A DNA stretch of 64,000 nucleotides, taken from Roseicyclus amphidinii (GTDB taxonomy: Bacteria; Pseudomonadota; Alphaproteobacteria; Rhodobacterales; Rhodobacteraceae). The notes beneath the pieces are model-generated. The model was not told where the DNA came from. It was given only the letters and a program-made list of their open reading frames with translations, and searched no databases. The stretch is from contig NZ_JASJOE010000001.1 in NCBI RefSeq assembly GCF_030163755.1, positions 62,001 to 126,000 of the forward strand. Reading direction: 5' to 3'. Made by a program: the position numbers and the translations under genes. Position 1 is the stretch's first letter. Every line of letters starts with the position of its first letter. Shown here in pieces: positions 8,713 through 19,227 of this stretch.

Positions 8713-10262
8713 TCCGCGGCCATCTTGGTTTGCGGCAGCACCAGCGGGCGGGGCGCATTCGGCACCAGCTGAGTCAGCACCTCGGAGGAGGTCACGACCG
8801 AGGGGATACCGGCACCGGGATGGGTGCCCGCGCCGACGAGAAAGAGGTTGCCGAACTCCTCGGAAATATTGTGCGGCCGGAACCACGCCGATTGGAAAAT
8901 CCGCGGCTCGAGGCTGAAGCCCGCGCCATGGGGGCTGAGGTAGCGGCTCTCGAAACTGGCCGGGGTCAGGATATGGCTGGCCGACAGGTGATCCTCGAAG
9001 CCGGGGATCAGCTGCTCGTCCAGCACGCGGGCGAGGCGCTGGCGATAGGTCTCCTCCATCTCGGCCCAGTCGACGCTGTCCGCGCCGTGCAGGTTCGGCA
9101 CCGGGCTGAGGGCGTAGAAGGTGTCATCCCCCTTGGGCGCCACCGACGGGTCCGTGACCGAGGGGCGGTGCAGGTAGATCGACATGTCATGCGCCAGGTG
9201 CCGCTTCATGAAGATGTCGTTCAGCAACCCCTTGTAGCGCGGCCCGTTCAGGATCGTGTGGTGTCCCACGTCAGACCATTTGCCCGCCGTCCCCTTCGTC
9301 CCGAAATACCAGACGAACAGCCCCATGGACCAACGCGAGCGGTTCAGCCGCTGCTTGGTCCAACGCGTCTTGGTCTGGTTCCGCAGAAGCCGATCATAGG
9401 TGTGCCCGGGATCGGCGTTCGAGACGACGATATCGGCGGCGATGCGCTCGCCTTCGGTGGTCACGACGCCGTCGGCGTTCCCGCCGGAAACGGTGATCTC
9501 GTCCACCTCGACGCCACGGCGCACGGTGCCGCCCTGATCCTCGATCACGCGGACCATCGCGTCGGCCATCGCCTGCACGCCGCCCATCGCGTAATGCACC
9601 CCGAACTCCTTTTCGAGATGCGAAACAAGGATATACATCGAGGTCACATGCGTCGGGTCGCCCCCGATGAAGAGCGGGTGGAACGACAGCGCCATCCGCA
9701 GGCGAGGATCGCGGACGCGGGCGCTCGCGTGGCCATAGACCGAGCGGTCGGCGCGCAGTTTCACGAAACCGGGCAGCTCGCGGATCAGGTCCATCAGCTT
9801 GTTCATCGGGCGGCGGCCCAGCCCTTCGAAGCCGAATTGATATCGCGCCTCGCTGTCCTTCAGGAATTTCATGTAGCCCGGCACATCGCGGGGGCTGAGG
9901 CGGTGAACCTCCTCGATCATCGCCTCTTCGTCCTGCCGGACGGTAAAGACCGAGCCATCGCGCCAGCGGATCTCGTAATAGGGATCGACCGGGCGCAGAT
10001 CGACCTCGCGGTCGAAGTCGCGGCCGCAGTCTGACCAGAGCTGCTTGAACACCTGCGGTACGGTCACAATGGTCGGGCCAAGGTCGAAGCGGTGGCCGTT
10101 CTGCGTGACCGACGATCCACGCCCGCCCGCCCGGTCGAGCCGGTCCAGCAGCGTCACCCGGTAGCCCTTGGCGCCCAGCCGCATCGCGGCGGATAGCCCG
10201 CCAAGCCCCGCCCCGATGACGATCGCGCTGGAGGGGCCGGCGGTGGTCGGTCGGTCGGTCAT
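8709..10262 (-). CDS. crtI: Phytoene desaturase CrtI
   Basis: 517 residues. FAD-dependent desaturase that converts phytoene to neurosporene or lycopene; in Rhodobacter three steps, giving neurosporene for spheroidene. The N-terminal dinucleotide-binding motif is [22 protein letters not shown] (about residues 14-35), and the C-terminal bacterial-type signature [18 protein letters not shown] is present. Start at ATG 10262, with GAGG six bases upstream. First gene of the crtIB-tspO operon, 15 bases downstream of a PpsR palindrome. Confidence 0.97.
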   Translation of the reverse strand: MTDRPTTAGPSSAIVIGAGLGGLSAAMRLGAKGYRVTLLDRLDRAGGRGSSVTQNGHRFDLGPTIVTVPQVFKQLWSDCGRDFDREVDLRPVDPYYEIRWRDGSVFTVRQDEEAMIEEVHRLSPRDVPGYMKFLKDSEARYQFGFEGLGRRPMNKLMDLIRELPGFVKLRADRSVYGHASARVRDPRLRMALSFHPLFIGGDPTHVTSMYILVSHLEKEFGVHYAMGGVQAMADAMVRVIEDQGGTVRRGVEVDEITVSGGNADGVVTTEGERIAADIVVSNADPGHTYDRLLRNQTKTRWTKQRLNRSRWSMGLFVWYFGTKGTAGKWSDVGHHTILNGPRYKGLLNDIFMKRHLAHDMSIYLHRPSVTDPSVAPKGDDTFYALSPVPNLHGADSVDWAEMEETYRQRLARVLDEQLIPGFEDHLSASHILTPASFESRYLSPHGAGFSLEPRIFQSAWFRPHNISEEFGNLFLVGAGTHPGAGIPSVVTSSEVLTQLVPNAPRPLVLPQTKMAAE

Positions 10263-10276
10263 CCTTGGCCTCAAAC

Positions 10277-10294
10277 TGTCTAGCAAGATTTACA
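10277..10294. promoter_or_regulatory. PpsR/CrtJ palindrome at crtI
   Basis: TGTCTAGCAAGATTTACA fits TGT-N12-ACA exactly. It lies 15 bases upstream of the crtI start in the divergent crtI/crtA region, paired with a second site 69 bases away. PpsR represses crt and bch genes under oxygen in Rhodobacter. Confidence 0.8.
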
Positions 10295-10363
10295 ATAGGT
10301 CATGCGGCGACGTTTTGCCAAGACAATCTAGGCGCGAAATGCCTTTTCCTCGCAGCGTCATTA

Positions 10364-10381
10364 TGTCAGACTAAGTTGACA
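10364..10381. promoter_or_regulatory. PpsR/CrtJ palindrome at crtA
   Basis: TGTCAGACTAAGTTGACA fits TGT-N12-ACA exactly and ends 16 bases before the crtA start. With the site at 10277 it should control the divergent crtIB-tspO and crtA-bchIDO operons together. Confidence 0.85.
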
Positions 10382-10397
10382 CATGGAGAGACCGGCC

Positions 10398-11135
10398 ATG
10401 CAATCCGTAACCTTGAGCCTGTATCGCTTCGGCTCTGCCCCTGCGCGTGCATGGGCCTTGTTTCAGATGGGCCCCGCCCGATTCGCCCTCCGCGCGATCC
10501 CGAAGATCGGCACGGTGAAGCTTTGCGGGTCCGGCGTGGGCGAGGGGTTCACCCCCGTTCCCGACACCTCGGTCTACGCGATTCTCGCCACCTGGCCCGA
10601 CCATGGCACCGCGCGCCGCGCGATGTTCGGCACCCGCATCTTTCGCCGCTATGCCGAGATGTCGGAGGAACGGATGACCGTCTTCCTCACCCCCACCTCC
10701 GCCCGCGGGCGCTGGGACGGGGCCGAGCCCTTCACCCCGCAGGACGTGGAACCGGGCGGCCCGGTTGCCGCCCTGACGCGCGCCACGGTCAAGCTGCGCA
10801 GCGCCGCCCGCTTCTGGCGGCAGGAGCCCGCGATTTCCCGCGCCATCGGGCGCGATCCCAACGTGATCTTCAAGATCGGCATCGGCGAGTTGCCGATGGT
10901 CCGTCAGGCGACATTCTCGATCTGGCCCGACACCCGGACCATGGCCGCCTTCGCCCGCGCCGACGGCCCCCATGCACAGGCCATCCGCGAGGTGCGCGAG
11001 GGGAAACTGTTCCGCGAAGACCTTTACGCCCGGTTCCGAGTCGATGCCATCGAAGGCACATGGGCGGGCCAGACACCCGACCTGACCCGCGGACCGCAAG
11101 ACATGACCGACCAGATGAAAGTTGCCGCCGAATGA
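10398..11135 (+). CDS. crtA: Spheroidene monooxygenase CrtA
   Basis: 245 residues. It adds the keto group that turns spheroidene into spheroidenone under oxygen. The family pattern is visible: [19 protein letters not shown] near the N-terminus, [29 protein letters not shown] and a later [17 protein letters not shown] block. The ATG at 10398 is preferred over 10383 because GGAGAG lies seven bases before it and the shorter protein begins in the conserved region. It heads crtA-bchI-bchD-bchO and overlaps bchI by ATGA. Confidence 0.93.
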   Translation: MQSVTLSLYRFGSAPARAWALFQMGPARFALRAIPKIGTVKLCGSGVGEGFTPVPDTSVYAILATWPDHGTARRAMFGTRIFRRYAEMSEERMTVFLTPTSARGRWDGAEPFTPQDVEPGGPVAALTRATVKLRSAARFWRQEPAISRAIGRDPNVIFKIGIGELPMVRQATFSIWPDTRTMAAFARADGPHAQAIREVREGKLFREDLYARFRVDAIEGTWAGQTPDLTRGPQDMTDQMKVAAE

Positions 11136-12151
11136 AGGATTTCGCTTTGACAGGCCCGTTCCCCTTTACCGCCATCGTCGGGCAGGAGGACATGAAACAG
11201 GCCATGATCCTCACGGCCATCGACCCCGGCATCGGCGGCGTGCTCGTCTTCGGCGACCGCGGCACCGGCAAATCCACCGCCGTCCGCGGGCTTGCCGCGC
11301 TGCTGCCGCCCATCGAGGCCGTCGCGGGCTGCCCCGTCAACTCGGCGCATGAGGGGGACATTCCCGACTGGGCCAAGGTCGTGGACCGGCATGTCGTGGA
11401 GAAACCGACGCCGGTGATCGACCTGCCGCTGGGCGCGACCGAGGATCGCGTCGTCGGCGCGCTCGACATCGAAAAGGCGCTGACCCTGGGTGAAAAGGCC
11501 TTCGAGCCGGGGCTGCTCGCGCGGGCCAACCGCGGGTATCTCTATATCGACGAGGTGAACCTGCTGGAGGATCACCTTGTCGACCTGCTGCTCGACGTGG
11601 CCCAATCGGGTCAGAACGTGGTCGAGCGCGAGGGGCTGTCGATCCGCCATGCCGCGCGGTTCGTGCTGGTCGGCTCCGGCAACCCCGAGGAAGGCGAGCT
11701 GCGCCCGCAGCTGCTGGACCGTTTCGGCCTGTCGGTCGAGGTGACCTCGCCCCGTGATATCGAGACGCGGATCGAGGTGATCCGCCGCCGCGACGCCTAT
11801 GACCGCGACGCGGGTGGGTTCCTGACCGAATGGCGGGGTGCCGACATGGAGCTGCGCCAGCGCATCCTGGACGCTCGCGCGGCCCTGCCGGGTGTCGCCG
11901 CAGGTGACGAGATGCTGCGCGATTGCGCGGAACTTTGCGTCGCGCTCGGGTCCGACGGGTTGCGCGGGGAACTGACGCTGCTGCGCGCCGCCCGCGCGCT
12001 GGCCGCCTTCGACGGGGCCGTGTCCGTCAGCCGCGACCAGCTGCGCCGCGTTGCGCCGTCGGCGCTGCGCCACCGCCTGCGCCGCGATCCGCTGGACGAG
12101 GCCGGGTCGACCACCCGCGTGGAACGCGTGGTGGAGGAGGTGCTGGCGTGA
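11132..12151 (+). CDS. bchI: Magnesium chelatase ATPase subunit BchI
   Basis: 339 residues. AAA+ motor of the Mg-chelatase (BchH-BchI-BchD), which inserts Mg into protoporphyrin IX, the entry to bacteriochlorophyll synthesis. The Walker A motif GDRGTGKST is at residues 41-49; Walker B is around [10 protein letters not shown]; sensor-1 lies in VGSGNPEEG, with an arginine finger region in [10 protein letters not shown]. Length is typical (R. capsulatus BchI is about 350). Start ATG overlaps the crtA stop, and the stop overlaps the bchD GTG start. Confidence 0.97.
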   Translation: MKDFALTGPFPFTAIVGQEDMKQAMILTAIDPGIGGVLVFGDRGTGKSTAVRGLAALLPPIEAVAGCPVNSAHEGDIPDWAKVVDRHVVEKPTPVIDLPLGATEDRVVGALDIEKALTLGEKAFEPGLLARANRGYLYIDEVNLLEDHLVDLLLDVAQSGQNVVEREGLSIRHAARFVLVGSGNPEEGELRPQLLDRFGLSVEVTSPRDIETRIEVIRRRDAYDRDAGGFLTEWRGADMELRQRILDARAALPGVAAGDEMLRDCAELCVALGSDGLRGELTLLRAARALAAFDGAVSVSRDQLRRVAPSALRHRLRRDPLDEAGSTTRVERVVEEVLA

Positions 12152-13851
12152 GCGCCGGCGAAGAGCGTTGGAGCCGGGTCAACCTTGCGCTGGCCTGTTT
12201 CGCGCTCGACCCTGCCGCGCTTGGCGGCATCTGGCTGCGCGCCCGTGTCGGGCCTGTGCGGGACCGGGTGCAAAAAGGTCTCGAAACCGCCTTGCAGGGT
12301 CTGACTCTGCGCCGCCTCCACCCCGGTATTGGGGATGACGCGCTGTTTGGCGGTGTCGATCTGGCCGCAACCTTGGCCGAAGGGCACGTGGTGCGCACCC
12401 GTGGCTTGCTGGGCGAGCCTGCCGTGTTGGTCATGCCCATGGCCGAGCGGGTCAAGCCGGCGCTTGCGGCCCGTCTTGCCGGGGCGCTGGACGGGAAACA
12501 GGGTCTGTCCCTGATCGCCTTCGACGAAGGCGCGGAGCCGGAGGAGACCTTGCCATCGGCGCTGGCTGACAGGCTCGCGATTCATCTCGAACTGGCGGAA
12601 CAGAGCCTGTCCGATGCCCCCGACCTGCCCCTCGACCCCGAGGCATTGGCCGAGGCGCGCGCGCTTCTGCCTCTTGTCACGGTTCCCGAGACCGCCATCG
12701 CCGAACTGGCCGAGGTCGCAGCCCGGCTCGGCATCCTGTCGCTGCGCGCACCGTTGCAGGCGCTGGCCGTCGCCCGCGCCTCGGCCGCGCTTTCGGGCGA
12801 GACGGAGGTGGAGGCCGCCGACCTGACCCTTGCGGTCGAGTTGGTCCTTGCCCCCCGCGCCACGCAGATCCCCGAGACGGAAAGCGACGCGCCCGAAGAG
12901 AACCCCGAGCCGGAGCAACCCGACCAGCCCGAAGACCAGCCCGAGCAGGACGGCGAGCAGGACGACACCCCCCTGCCCCCCGCCGAGATGCTGCTCGAGG
13001 CCGCCAAGGCCATGCTCCCCCCCGATCTTCTCGCCCGCCTGCAGGCAGGGCGTGCCGCCCGCGCCAGCCAATCGGCCAGCGGCACGGGGGCCGCCAAGAA
13101 AGGCAACCGCCGTGGTCGCCCCCTGCCCTCGCGGCCCGGTCGCATGGGCGGCGAGGCGCGTGTGGACCTCGTGGCGACGCTGCGCGCGGCTGCGCCGTGG
13201 CAGCCGATGCGGCGCAAGGCGGTGGGCGATCATGAGCGCCTCCATATCCGCATGTCCGACATCCGCCTGCGCCAGTTCGAAGAAACGTCGGACCGCGCGA
13301 TCATCTTCGTGGTCGACGCCTCCGGCTCCGCCGCGCTGGCCCGGCTGGGCGAGGCGAAGGGGGCGATCGAGCTCTTGCTGGGCGAGGCCTATGCCCGCCG
13401 CGACCATGTCGCGCTGGTGGCCTTCCGCGGCGACGGGGCCGAGGTGCTTTTGCCGCCCACCCGCTCGCTGGTGCAGACCAAGCGCCGCCTTGCGCAACTG
13501 CCCGGTGGCGGTGGCACGCCGCTGGCCGCGGGCCTGCGCGCGGCGCTGGAGCTGGCGCTGCTGGCGCAGGGCAAGGGGATGACGCCCTCGGTCGCCCTGC
13601 TGACCGACGGGCGCGCGAACGTGGACCTTTCGGGCATCGCCAACCGCGCGCAGGCGGGCGAGGACGCGACCGCGATGGCGCGCGCGATCCGGGCGCGGGG
13701 CTGGCCGGGGCTGGTGATCGACACCGGGCTGCGGCCCACCCGCGGCCTTGACGCGCTGGCGCGCGAGATGGGGGCACCCTACCTGCCCTTGCCGCGCGCG
13801 GATGCGAAGACGCTGTCGGCGGCGGTGGATGCGTCGCTGACCCCGGCATGA
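12148..13851 (+). CDS. bchD: Magnesium chelatase subunit BchD
   Basis: 567 residues, platform subunit of Mg-chelatase. The N-terminal half is an inactive AAA+ domain (about 1-235) without a good Walker A. A Pro/Glu/Asp-rich linker follows (about 241-278). The C-terminal half is an integrin I (VWA) domain with the metal-binding MIDAS motif D390-A-S-G-S. This architecture is characteristic of BchD/ChlD. The GTG at 12148, overlapping the bchI stop as GTGA, is chosen; longer frames lie inside bchI. Confidence 0.96.
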   Translation: MSAGEERWSRVNLALACFALDPAALGGIWLRARVGPVRDRVQKGLETALQGLTLRRLHPGIGDDALFGGVDLAATLAEGHVVRTRGLLGEPAVLVMPMAERVKPALAARLAGALDGKQGLSLIAFDEGAEPEETLPSALADRLAIHLELAEQSLSDAPDLPLDPEALAEARALLPLVTVPETAIAELAEVAARLGILSLRAPLQALAVARASAALSGETEVEAADLTLAVELVLAPRATQIPETESDAPEENPEPEQPDQPEDQPEQDGEQDDTPLPPAEMLLEAAKAMLPPDLLARLQAGRAARASQSASGTGAAKKGNRRGRPLPSRPGRMGGEARVDLVATLRAAAPWQPMRRKAVGDHERLHIRMSDIRLRQFEETSDRAIIFVVDASGSAALARLGEAKGAIELLLGEAYARRDHVALVAFRGDGAEVLLPPTRSLVQTKRRLAQLPGGGGTPLAAGLRAALELALLAQGKGMTPSVALLTDGRANVDLSGIANRAQAGEDATAMARAIRARGWPGLVIDTGLRPTRGLDALAREMGAPYLPLPRADAKTLSAAVDASLTPA

Positions 13852-14714
13852 CCGACCTGCTGCCCCCCGCCGACTGGCCCTATCGCGGGGCCAGCCGGAT
13901 CGTCGCCGCACGGCCCCATCGCTGGCATGTGCAGGTGACGGGCGAGGGTCCCGACATCCTGCTGCTGCATGGCGCGGGCGCCTCGGCACACAGCTGGGCG
14001 GCGCTGGTGCCCCATCTCGCCGACCGGCACCGCGTCATCGCGCTGGACCTGCCCGGCCATGGCTGGACGCGCAGCCCGCGCGGACGGGCCAGGCTGGGGG
14101 ACGTCGCCGCCGATATCGCGTCGCTCTGCGCGCAGGAGGGGTGGTCGCCGCGCCTCGTGATCGGCCATTCGGCGGGGGGCGCTGTCAGTCTCGAACTGGC
14201 GCGTCAGGGTCTGTTGCGGCCCGACCGGCTGGTGATCCTGAACGGCGCCCTCGAGAATTTTCGCGGGGCTGCCGGATGGCTTTTCCCGATGATGGCCAGG
14301 ATGCTGGCGCTGAACCCGTTTACCGGGCTACTGATCAGCCAGGGCGGGCGCTCGGTCGAGCAGGTCCGCAGGGTGCTGTCGAGCGCGGGCACCGAACTGA
14401 GCGAGGAGGGGGTGGCGCGCTACGCACACCTCATCCAGCGCCGCGCCCATGTGGACGGCACGCTGGCGATGATGGCGCAATGGTCGCTGGACGAGCTGAA
14501 CCGGGCCTTGGCCGGCATCGCCACGCCGACGCTGTTCATCCATGGCGAGCGTGACGGGGCGGTCGCCCTTCGCGTGGCCGAACGCGCAGCGCAGGCGATG
14601 CCGGACGCAAGGCTGATCGCGCTGCCCGGCGTGGGCCATATCGCCCACGAAGAGGTGCCCGAGCGCGTCGCCGACGAGATCCTGCGCTTCACGGCCCGGG
14701 CTACGGCCGAATGA
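13848..14714 (+). CDS. bchO: BchO, alpha/beta-hydrolase linked to Mg-chelatase
   Basis: 288 residues with the alpha/beta-hydrolase fold: ILLLHGAGASAHSW (oxyanion-hole HG), the nucleophile elbow GHSAGG near residue 107, and a late GHIAHEE histidine. BchO always follows bchD in purple bacteria and is called magnesium chelatase accessory protein; its substrate is not established. It overlaps bchD by ATGA and closes the crtA-bchIDO operon. Confidence 0.92.
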   Translation: MTDLLPPADWPYRGASRIVAARPHRWHVQVTGEGPDILLLHGAGASAHSWAALVPHLADRHRVIALDLPGHGWTRSPRGRARLGDVAADIASLCAQEGWSPRLVIGHSAGGAVSLELARQGLLRPDRLVILNGALENFRGAAGWLFPMMARMLALNPFTGLLISQGGRSVEQVRRVLSSAGTELSEEGVARYAHLIQRRAHVDGTLAMMAQWSLDELNRALAGIATPTLFIHGERDGAVALRVAERAAQAMPDARLIALPGVGHIAHEEVPERVADEILRFTARATAE

Positions 14715-14716
14715 CA

Positions 14717-14741
14717 AAGGGCGCCCCATGGGGACGCCCTT
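14717..14741. terminator. Hairpin between convergent bchO and cycA
   Basis: AAGGGCG-CCCC-AT-GGGG-A-CGCCCTT forms a long stem just past the bchO stop and before the cycA stop. The T tract is poor on both strands, so it may be a weak bidirectional terminator. Confidence 0.6.
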
Positions 14742-14774
14742 CGTGATCTTGTTGCCGTCAGTTTGCCCTGCCGA

Positions 14775-15218
14775 TCACTCGGCCGCGAGCGACACCAGGT
14801 AGGCGTAGAGGTTGACCGCGTCTTCTTCCGAGCGGACGCGGAACGCCATCGCGCCACGCGCGCTGTTGTCGCCGGAGGCCTCCCGGATGTAGCCGGTCGG
14901 GTCCTGCACGTAGGCGACGAAGTTTTCCTCGGTCCACACGACGCCGGCCTCGTTCAGCGCGGTCAGGCCGGGCGAGTAGCGGAAATCCTCGACATGCGCG
15001 ATCGGTGCGCCCGCGATCCCGTAGAGGTTCGGGCCGGTGCGCGCGTTGCGGCCGGCAAGCGTGTCGCCGGCCTCGTTCACGACGACGTGGCAGGCCACGC
15101 ACTGGCGGAATGCGGCCTCACCGGCCGCGGCGTCGCCCGAAGCGGCATGGGCGTCGGCCAATGCCATCGGTGCGGAAAGAAGCGTCATTGCCGCAGCAAG
15201 CACGATTTTGCGACTCAT
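14775..15218 (-). CDS. cycA: Cytochrome c2
   Basis: 147 residues, periplasmic electron carrier between the cytochrome bc1 complex and the reaction centre. A signal peptide (about 1-22, ending PMALADA) precedes a class I cytochrome c with haem motif CVACH at 40-44, the block AGRNARTGPNLYG seen in Rhodobacter cytochrome c2, and the likely axial Met in RGAMAF (M124). It lies downstream of hemA on the same strand with a 79-base gap, so it may have its own promoter. Confidence 0.9.
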   Translation of the reverse strand: MSRKIVLAAAMTLLSAPMALADAHAASGDAAAGEAAFRQCVACHVVVNEAGDTLAGRNARTGPNLYGIAGAPIAHVEDFRYSPGLTALNEAGVVWTEENFVAYVQDPTGYIREASGDNSARGAMAFRVRSEEDAVNLYAYLVSLAAE

Positions 15219-15297
15219 GGGGTAGTCTCCCTTCAGGTTGGTCCCGGGTGCATAAACTATGTCGTTTCGCCAAGGGTCCAGTTTTTTCTAACGGAAT

Positions 15298-16509
15298 TCA
15301 CGCAACCGCATGGGCGATCGCGCATTGTTTCCACAGCGTCTTGAGCGCCATGACCAGGTATTCGATATCCTCGTCGGTGTGCAGCGGGCCGGGGGTGAAG
15401 CGCAGCCGCTCGGTCCCCTTGGGCACGGTGGGGTAGTTGATCGGCTGCACGTAGATGCCGAACTGGTCCATCAGGATATCCGACAGCATCCGGCACTTGA
15501 CCGGGTCCTTCACCATCACCGGGATGATGTGGGACGGGTTCATCTCGTGCGGGATACCCTCGGCATCGAGACGCGCGCGCAGGCGGGCGACCTGCCGCTT
15601 CTGCATGTCACGCTCGTAGGAGCTTTCCTTGAGATGCCTGATCGAGGCGGTCGCGGCCGCGGCAACAGCGGGCGGCAGGGCGGTGGTGAAGATGAACCCG
15701 CTGGCGAAGCTGCGGATGAAATCGACCAGCGCATGTGACCCGGTGATATAGCCGCCGACGACGCCGTAAGCCTTGCCCAGCGTCCCCTCGATCAGGGTGA
15801 TGCGGTCCATCAGCCCCTCGCGCTCGGCCACGCCGCCGCCGCGGGGGCCATACATGCCGACGGCGTGAACCTCGTCGATGTAGGACATCGCGCCATGCTT
15901 GTCGCAGACGTCGAGAATTTCCTTGATCGGCGCGATGTCGCCATCCATCGAGTAGACCGATTCAAAGGCCACGATCTTGGTCGCATTGGCCGGAAGGGCC
16001 GCCAGCTTGCGGTCGAGGTCTTCGGGGTCGTTGTGCTTCCAGATGACCTTCTGGCAGCGCGCGTGGCGGATGCCCTCGATCATCGAGGCGTGGTTCAGCT
16101 CGTCCGACAGGATCACCGCGTTGGGCAGGCGCGCGCCCAGCGTCGACAGCGCGGCCCAGTTCGAGACGTAACCGCTGGTGAACAGAAGCGCCGCTTCCTT
16201 GCCGTGCAGGTCGGCCAGCTCGGCCTCGAGCTGCTTGTGGTGCCAGGCATTGCCCGAGATGTTGCGCGTGCCGCCAGCGCCGGTGCCGCAATCCTGCACG
16301 GTCGTGACCATCGCCTCGATCACGCTGGGGTGCTGGCCCATGCCGAGGTAATCGTTGGAACACCAGACGGTGACCTCGTCCTGACCATGCGAATGGTTCT
16401 TCACCCGCGGAAACTGCCCGCAGGCGCGTTCGAGTTCGGCGAAGATGCGATAATTGCCCTCTTCTTTCAGTTGATCGAGCTGGGCTTGAAACAGCTTGTC
16501 AAAGTTCAT
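15298..16509 (-). CDS. hemA: 5-Aminolevulinate synthase
   Basis: 403 residues. PLP enzyme that condenses glycine and succinyl-CoA to 5-aminolevulinate, the first tetrapyrrole step in alphaproteobacteria. The motif [12 protein letters not shown] near residue 50, [10 protein letters not shown], the cofactor-binding [13 protein letters not shown] and the Schiff-base lysine in [18 protein letters not shown] are all present. Length matches Rhodobacter HemA (about 407). It overlaps puhE by ATGA, so haem and bacteriochlorophyll supply is linked to reaction-centre assembly genes. Confidence 0.97.
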   Translation of the reverse strand: MNFDKLFQAQLDQLKEEGNYRIFAELERACGQFPRVKNHSHGQDEVTVWCSNDYLGMGQHPSVIEAMVTTVQDCGTGAGGTRNISGNAWHHKQLEAELADLHGKEAALLFTSGYVSNWAALSTLGARLPNAVILSDELNHASMIEGIRHARCQKVIWKHNDPEDLDRKLAALPANATKIVAFESVYSMDGDIAPIKEILDVCDKHGAMSYIDEVHAVGMYGPRGGGVAEREGLMDRITLIEGTLGKAYGVVGGYITGSHALVDFIRSFASGFIFTTALPPAVAAAATASIRHLKESSYERDMQKRQVARLRARLDAEGIPHEMNPSHIIPVMVKDPVKCRMLSDILMDQFGIYVQPINYPTVPKGTERLRFTPGPLHTDEDIEYLVMALKTLWKQCAIAHAVA

Positions 16510-17321
16510 CGGGCATCCTCGCTATGCAGTATTGCTTGGTTGGTGGGCGCAGGGCGCGAAGGGAGCATCCAGCGCCAGAGTTTCTCGTCGGGAAGCGGGA
16601 GCACCATGAACCAGTGTTCCAGCAGGGCCAGCGCGGTGAGCGCGCCCAAAAGGGCGTAACCCACCGCGTCGGCCGCGGTTTCGGCGGCAAAGATGTGGCC
16701 GAGCCAGTAGGCGGCGGCGACGCTCAGACCGGTGATCGAGATCGGGAAAAGCCAGTTCATCCGCGCTGTGCGGAAATGGCTGGGCAGGTGGTTCAGGTGC
16801 TCGGGGATGAACTCCACGTTGATCTTGCGGACCCCGAGATAGAGGTTGAGCTTGGCCGAAATGCGGGCGGCGAAGAGGACGGCAAAGGTCCACATGCCGA
16901 ACTGGTTTTCCGCGCCATAGCTGGCGGTGATCATCGCCAGCAGCGTGAAGGCCAGCAGCATCTCGTGATAGGCGATGGTGCCCCAGGCGCGGATGAACCG
17001 CTCCCATTCGGGGACACCGTCCTTGAGCGGCTGGCGCACCGGGCCGGTGATGACACCGGTCAGGAAGGCCAGTTCGATCCAGCCCCAGAGCGCCAGCGCC
17101 GACAGGAAGGCCACGTAGACGCCCGCGACCGTTGTGTTGCCCAGCGTATCGGCAAAGCCGAAAGCGCCCAGCACGAGGAACGGCAGGTTCCACAGCACGG
17201 CCCAAAGCCGCGCCTTGGCCCCTTCGCGGTCCGCGCGCCGGACGGCCATCAGGATCGCCCCGGTGGAGAACCACCAGAGGAACAAGGCCACAAGGGCCGC
17301 GATCCAGGGCGAGTGCAGCAT
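16506..17321 (-). CDS. puhE: Photosynthetic complex assembly protein PuhE
   Basis: 271 residues with about seven hydrophobic segments, so an integral membrane protein. The sequence matches the PuhE/DUF3623 family found only in purple phototrophs: W-x-F-S-T-G near the start ([15 protein letters not shown]), [10 protein letters not shown], and [26 protein letters not shown]. In R. capsulatus its loss affects reaction-centre and bacteriochlorophyll levels. It starts on the last base of the acsF stop codon (TGATG). Confidence 0.92.
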   Translation of the reverse strand: MLHSPWIAALVALFLWWFSTGAILMAVRRADREGAKARLWAVLWNLPFLVLGAFGFADTLGNTTVAGVYVAFLSALALWGWIELAFLTGVITGPVRQPLKDGVPEWERFIRAWGTIAYHEMLLAFTLLAMITASYGAENQFGMWTFAVLFAARISAKLNLYLGVRKINVEFIPEHLNHLPSHFRTARMNWLFPISITGLSVAAAYWLGHIFAAETAADAVGYALLGALTALALLEHWFMVLPLPDEKLWRWMLPSRPAPTNQAILHSEDAR

Positions 17322-18436
17322 CAGTAAGCAGGCTCCAACCGGGTGGAGGCGGGGACGGCATGCTTGACCGCCGGGATCGTGTAGAGCCCGACAAAGGCCG
17401 TAGCCGCCCGCGCCATGGCACCGACGCGCTTGAAGAGGTTGCCGGTCTTCTTGGCCTCGGCGAGATCGGCATTGGCGCGTTGCAGCGCCTCGAGCCCCTT
17501 CTGCCAGCGCGGATGGTCGATATCGAGCGTCAGCGGGAAGACCTGCTTCGAGATCTCGGAGGTCTTGGTAAAGACCTCATGCGCGTACCAGTCGGGATCG
17601 ACGCCGAGGGCGGCATGGAAGGCCGGGCGCTGGTGGTCGCGCACGTACATCGTGGAATAGACCGCCGTCAGGAAGAACTTGATCCACAGCTTGTTGGCGA
17701 AGCTCTGGGTCAGCTTGGGGTCGGTCTTCATCAGCAGGGCAAAGGCCTCGCCATGGCTGAACTCGTCGTTGCACCATTCCTTGAACCACTTGAAGATCGG
17801 GTGGAACCGCAGCTCGGGGTTCTTCTCGAGGTGGCGGTAGATGGTGATGTAACGGGCGTAGCCGATCTTTTCCGACAGGTAGGTCGCGTAGTAGATGAAC
17901 TTGGGCCGGAAATAGGTGTATTTCTTCTTCTGCGTCAGGAAACCAAGGTTCACCGCGATCCCCGCCTCGCGCAGCGCGTCGTTGATGAAACCGGCATGGC
18001 GCGCCTCGTCACGGGCCATCAGCTGGAACAGGGTGACGATATCCTCGTTGTTCCCGCGGCGCTTCATCTCCTTGTACAGGACGCAGCCCGAGAACTCGGC
18101 GGTGCAGGAGGACACGAGAAAGTCGATGAACTCGGCCTTGAGCTTGGGCTCCATGTTCTCCCAGTCGATATGGTCCCAGTCCTCGTTCTTCTTGAAATGG
18201 CCCCTGTTCGGGTCGGCCTTCATCTGCGCGATCAGCAGGTCCCAGTCCTGACGGACGGAGGAGACGTCGATCGCGTCCAGCTCGTCGAAATCGGTGGTGT
18301 AGAAGCGCGGCGTCAGCAGCGTGTTCTGCATGGCGAGCGCGGTCGCGCCCTCGCTGTCGACGATGCCCTGGTGGTTGGAGGCGGCCAGCGCCTCTTCGAC
18401 GGTGGTGGCGTCGGCGGAATGGGTCAGGTCTTTCAT
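17321..18436 (-). CDS. acsF: Mg-protoporphyrin IX monomethyl ester oxidative cyclase AcsF
   Basis: 371 residues. Diiron monooxygenase that makes the fifth (E) ring using O2. The family block TPRFYTTDFDELDAIDVS starts the core; carboxylate/histidine ligands are seen in the E-x-x-H motifs DEARHAGFIND and the later KEWCNDEFSHGEAFALLM. The anaerobic counterpart BchE is not in the window, so E-ring formation as encoded here needs oxygen. It overlaps both neighbours (orf98 by ATGA, puhE by one base). Confidence 0.96.
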   Translation of the reverse strand: MKDLTHSADATTVEEALAASNHQGIVDSEGATALAMQNTLLTPRFYTTDFDELDAIDVSSVRQDWDLLIAQMKADPNRGHFKKNEDWDHIDWENMEPKLKAEFIDFLVSSCTAEFSGCVLYKEMKRRGNNEDIVTLFQLMARDEARHAGFINDALREAGIAVNLGFLTQKKKYTYFRPKFIYYATYLSEKIGYARYITIYRHLEKNPELRFHPIFKWFKEWCNDEFSHGEAFALLMKTDPKLTQSFANKLWIKFFLTAVYSTMYVRDHQRPAFHAALGVDPDWYAHEVFTKTSEISKQVFPLTLDIDHPRWQKGLEALQRANADLAEAKKTGNLFKRVGAMARAATAFVGLYTIPAVKHAVPASTRLEPAY

Positions 18437-18729
18437 ACCGAGACCTCCTCGGAGAATGAGAACTCGCAGAGTTCCATGAATTCGAAGTCGCCGGTCATCC
18501 GGGTCCAGAGCTGTTCCAGCTTGGACGCCCGCGCGATGCGCGCCATGCGCTCTTCGCGGACGACCTCGCCATAGGCGGCCATCACCGGCGGGCCCTGCAC
18601 CTGCACCTCGTCACCGGGGTTGATCACGGCCCCGTTCAGGAATTTCACATGCGCATGGAGCGAGTCGAAGCAGTGGCTCACCTCGACCACGCAGGGCGCG
18701 GTTTCGAACTCTTTCGTCAACAATCCCAT
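18433..18729 (-). CDS. Conserved unknown protein of the puh operon (between puhC and acsF)
   Basis: 98 residues, no membrane segment, acidic at the C-terminus. I do not recognise a domain. The middle (FLNGAVINPGDEVQVQGPPVMAAYGEVV) looks like a small beta-rich domain, followed by a helical RMARIARASKLEQLWTRMTGDFEFMELCEFSF. Its fixed place between puhC and acsF and four-base overlap with acsF suggest a role in the cyclase step or in reaction-centre assembly; a small protein at this spot is common in Roseobacter clusters. It might be an auxiliary subunit of AcsF, but this is inference only. Confidence 0.8.
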   Translation of the reverse strand: MGLLTKEFETAPCVVEVSHCFDSLHAHVKFLNGAVINPGDEVQVQGPPVMAAYGEVVREERMARIARASKLEQLWTRMTGDFEFMELCEFSFSEEVSV

Positions 18730-18732
18730 CGG

Positions 18733-19221
18733 TCATTCCTCCAGCAGGCGGGCGAACACCGCCTCGTTATCCGCCCCGAAGCCGAACAGTTCGGCCCGGA
18801 AATCGGTCACGTCGTCACGAAGCCCGATGCGCCCGTCTGAAAAGCGCACAAGCCGGATGGGCTCCGATGCATGGAGGCCGACGGCCCCCCTCTCCCGCTC
18901 CAGCACGCGGTAGATGCCGGCGACAAAGCCGCCTTCGGTGGGTCCTAGATTGGCGATCAGGTTGCCGTCGACGTCCAGAACACGGGCCGAGCCGTCCATC
19001 TGGCCGAAGATGCGGATCACGCGTTCCTGCACCACGGGCACCTCCGCCTCGGAGGGCGGCATCGCCTCGAGCGGGCGGTCGGTGAGACGGGCATAGGACA
19101 CGATGATCAGGACGCAGACGCAAAGGACGAACATCGCGCGGACAAGGATGGTCGGCACCATCTCCTTGTCGCGCTCGACCAGCTTCTGTTCCGGTTTGGT
19201 GTAGCTGCGGGTATAGGCCAT
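18733..19221 (-). CDS. puhC: Photosynthetic complex assembly protein PuhC
   Basis: 162 residues. One transmembrane segment (about 25-45, ILVRAMFVLCVCVLIIVSYARL) anchors a periplasmic domain containing ERVIRIFGQMDGSARVLDVDG, the usual PuhC core. In R. capsulatus PuhC is required for normal LH1/RC assembly. Six bases separate it from puhB. Confidence 0.9.
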   Translation of the reverse strand: MAYTRSYTKPEQKLVERDKEMVPTILVRAMFVLCVCVLIIVSYARLTDRPLEAMPPSEAEVPVVQERVIRIFGQMDGSARVLDVDGNLIANLGPTEGGFVAGIYRVLERERGAVGLHASEPIRLVRFSDGRIGLRDDVTDFRAELFGFGADNEAVFARLLEE

Positions 19222-19227
19222 GGCGCG

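Noticed and set aside
8487-10034. 515-codon + frame opposite crtB/crtI
   Set aside because: Shadow of crtI; no recognisable domain.
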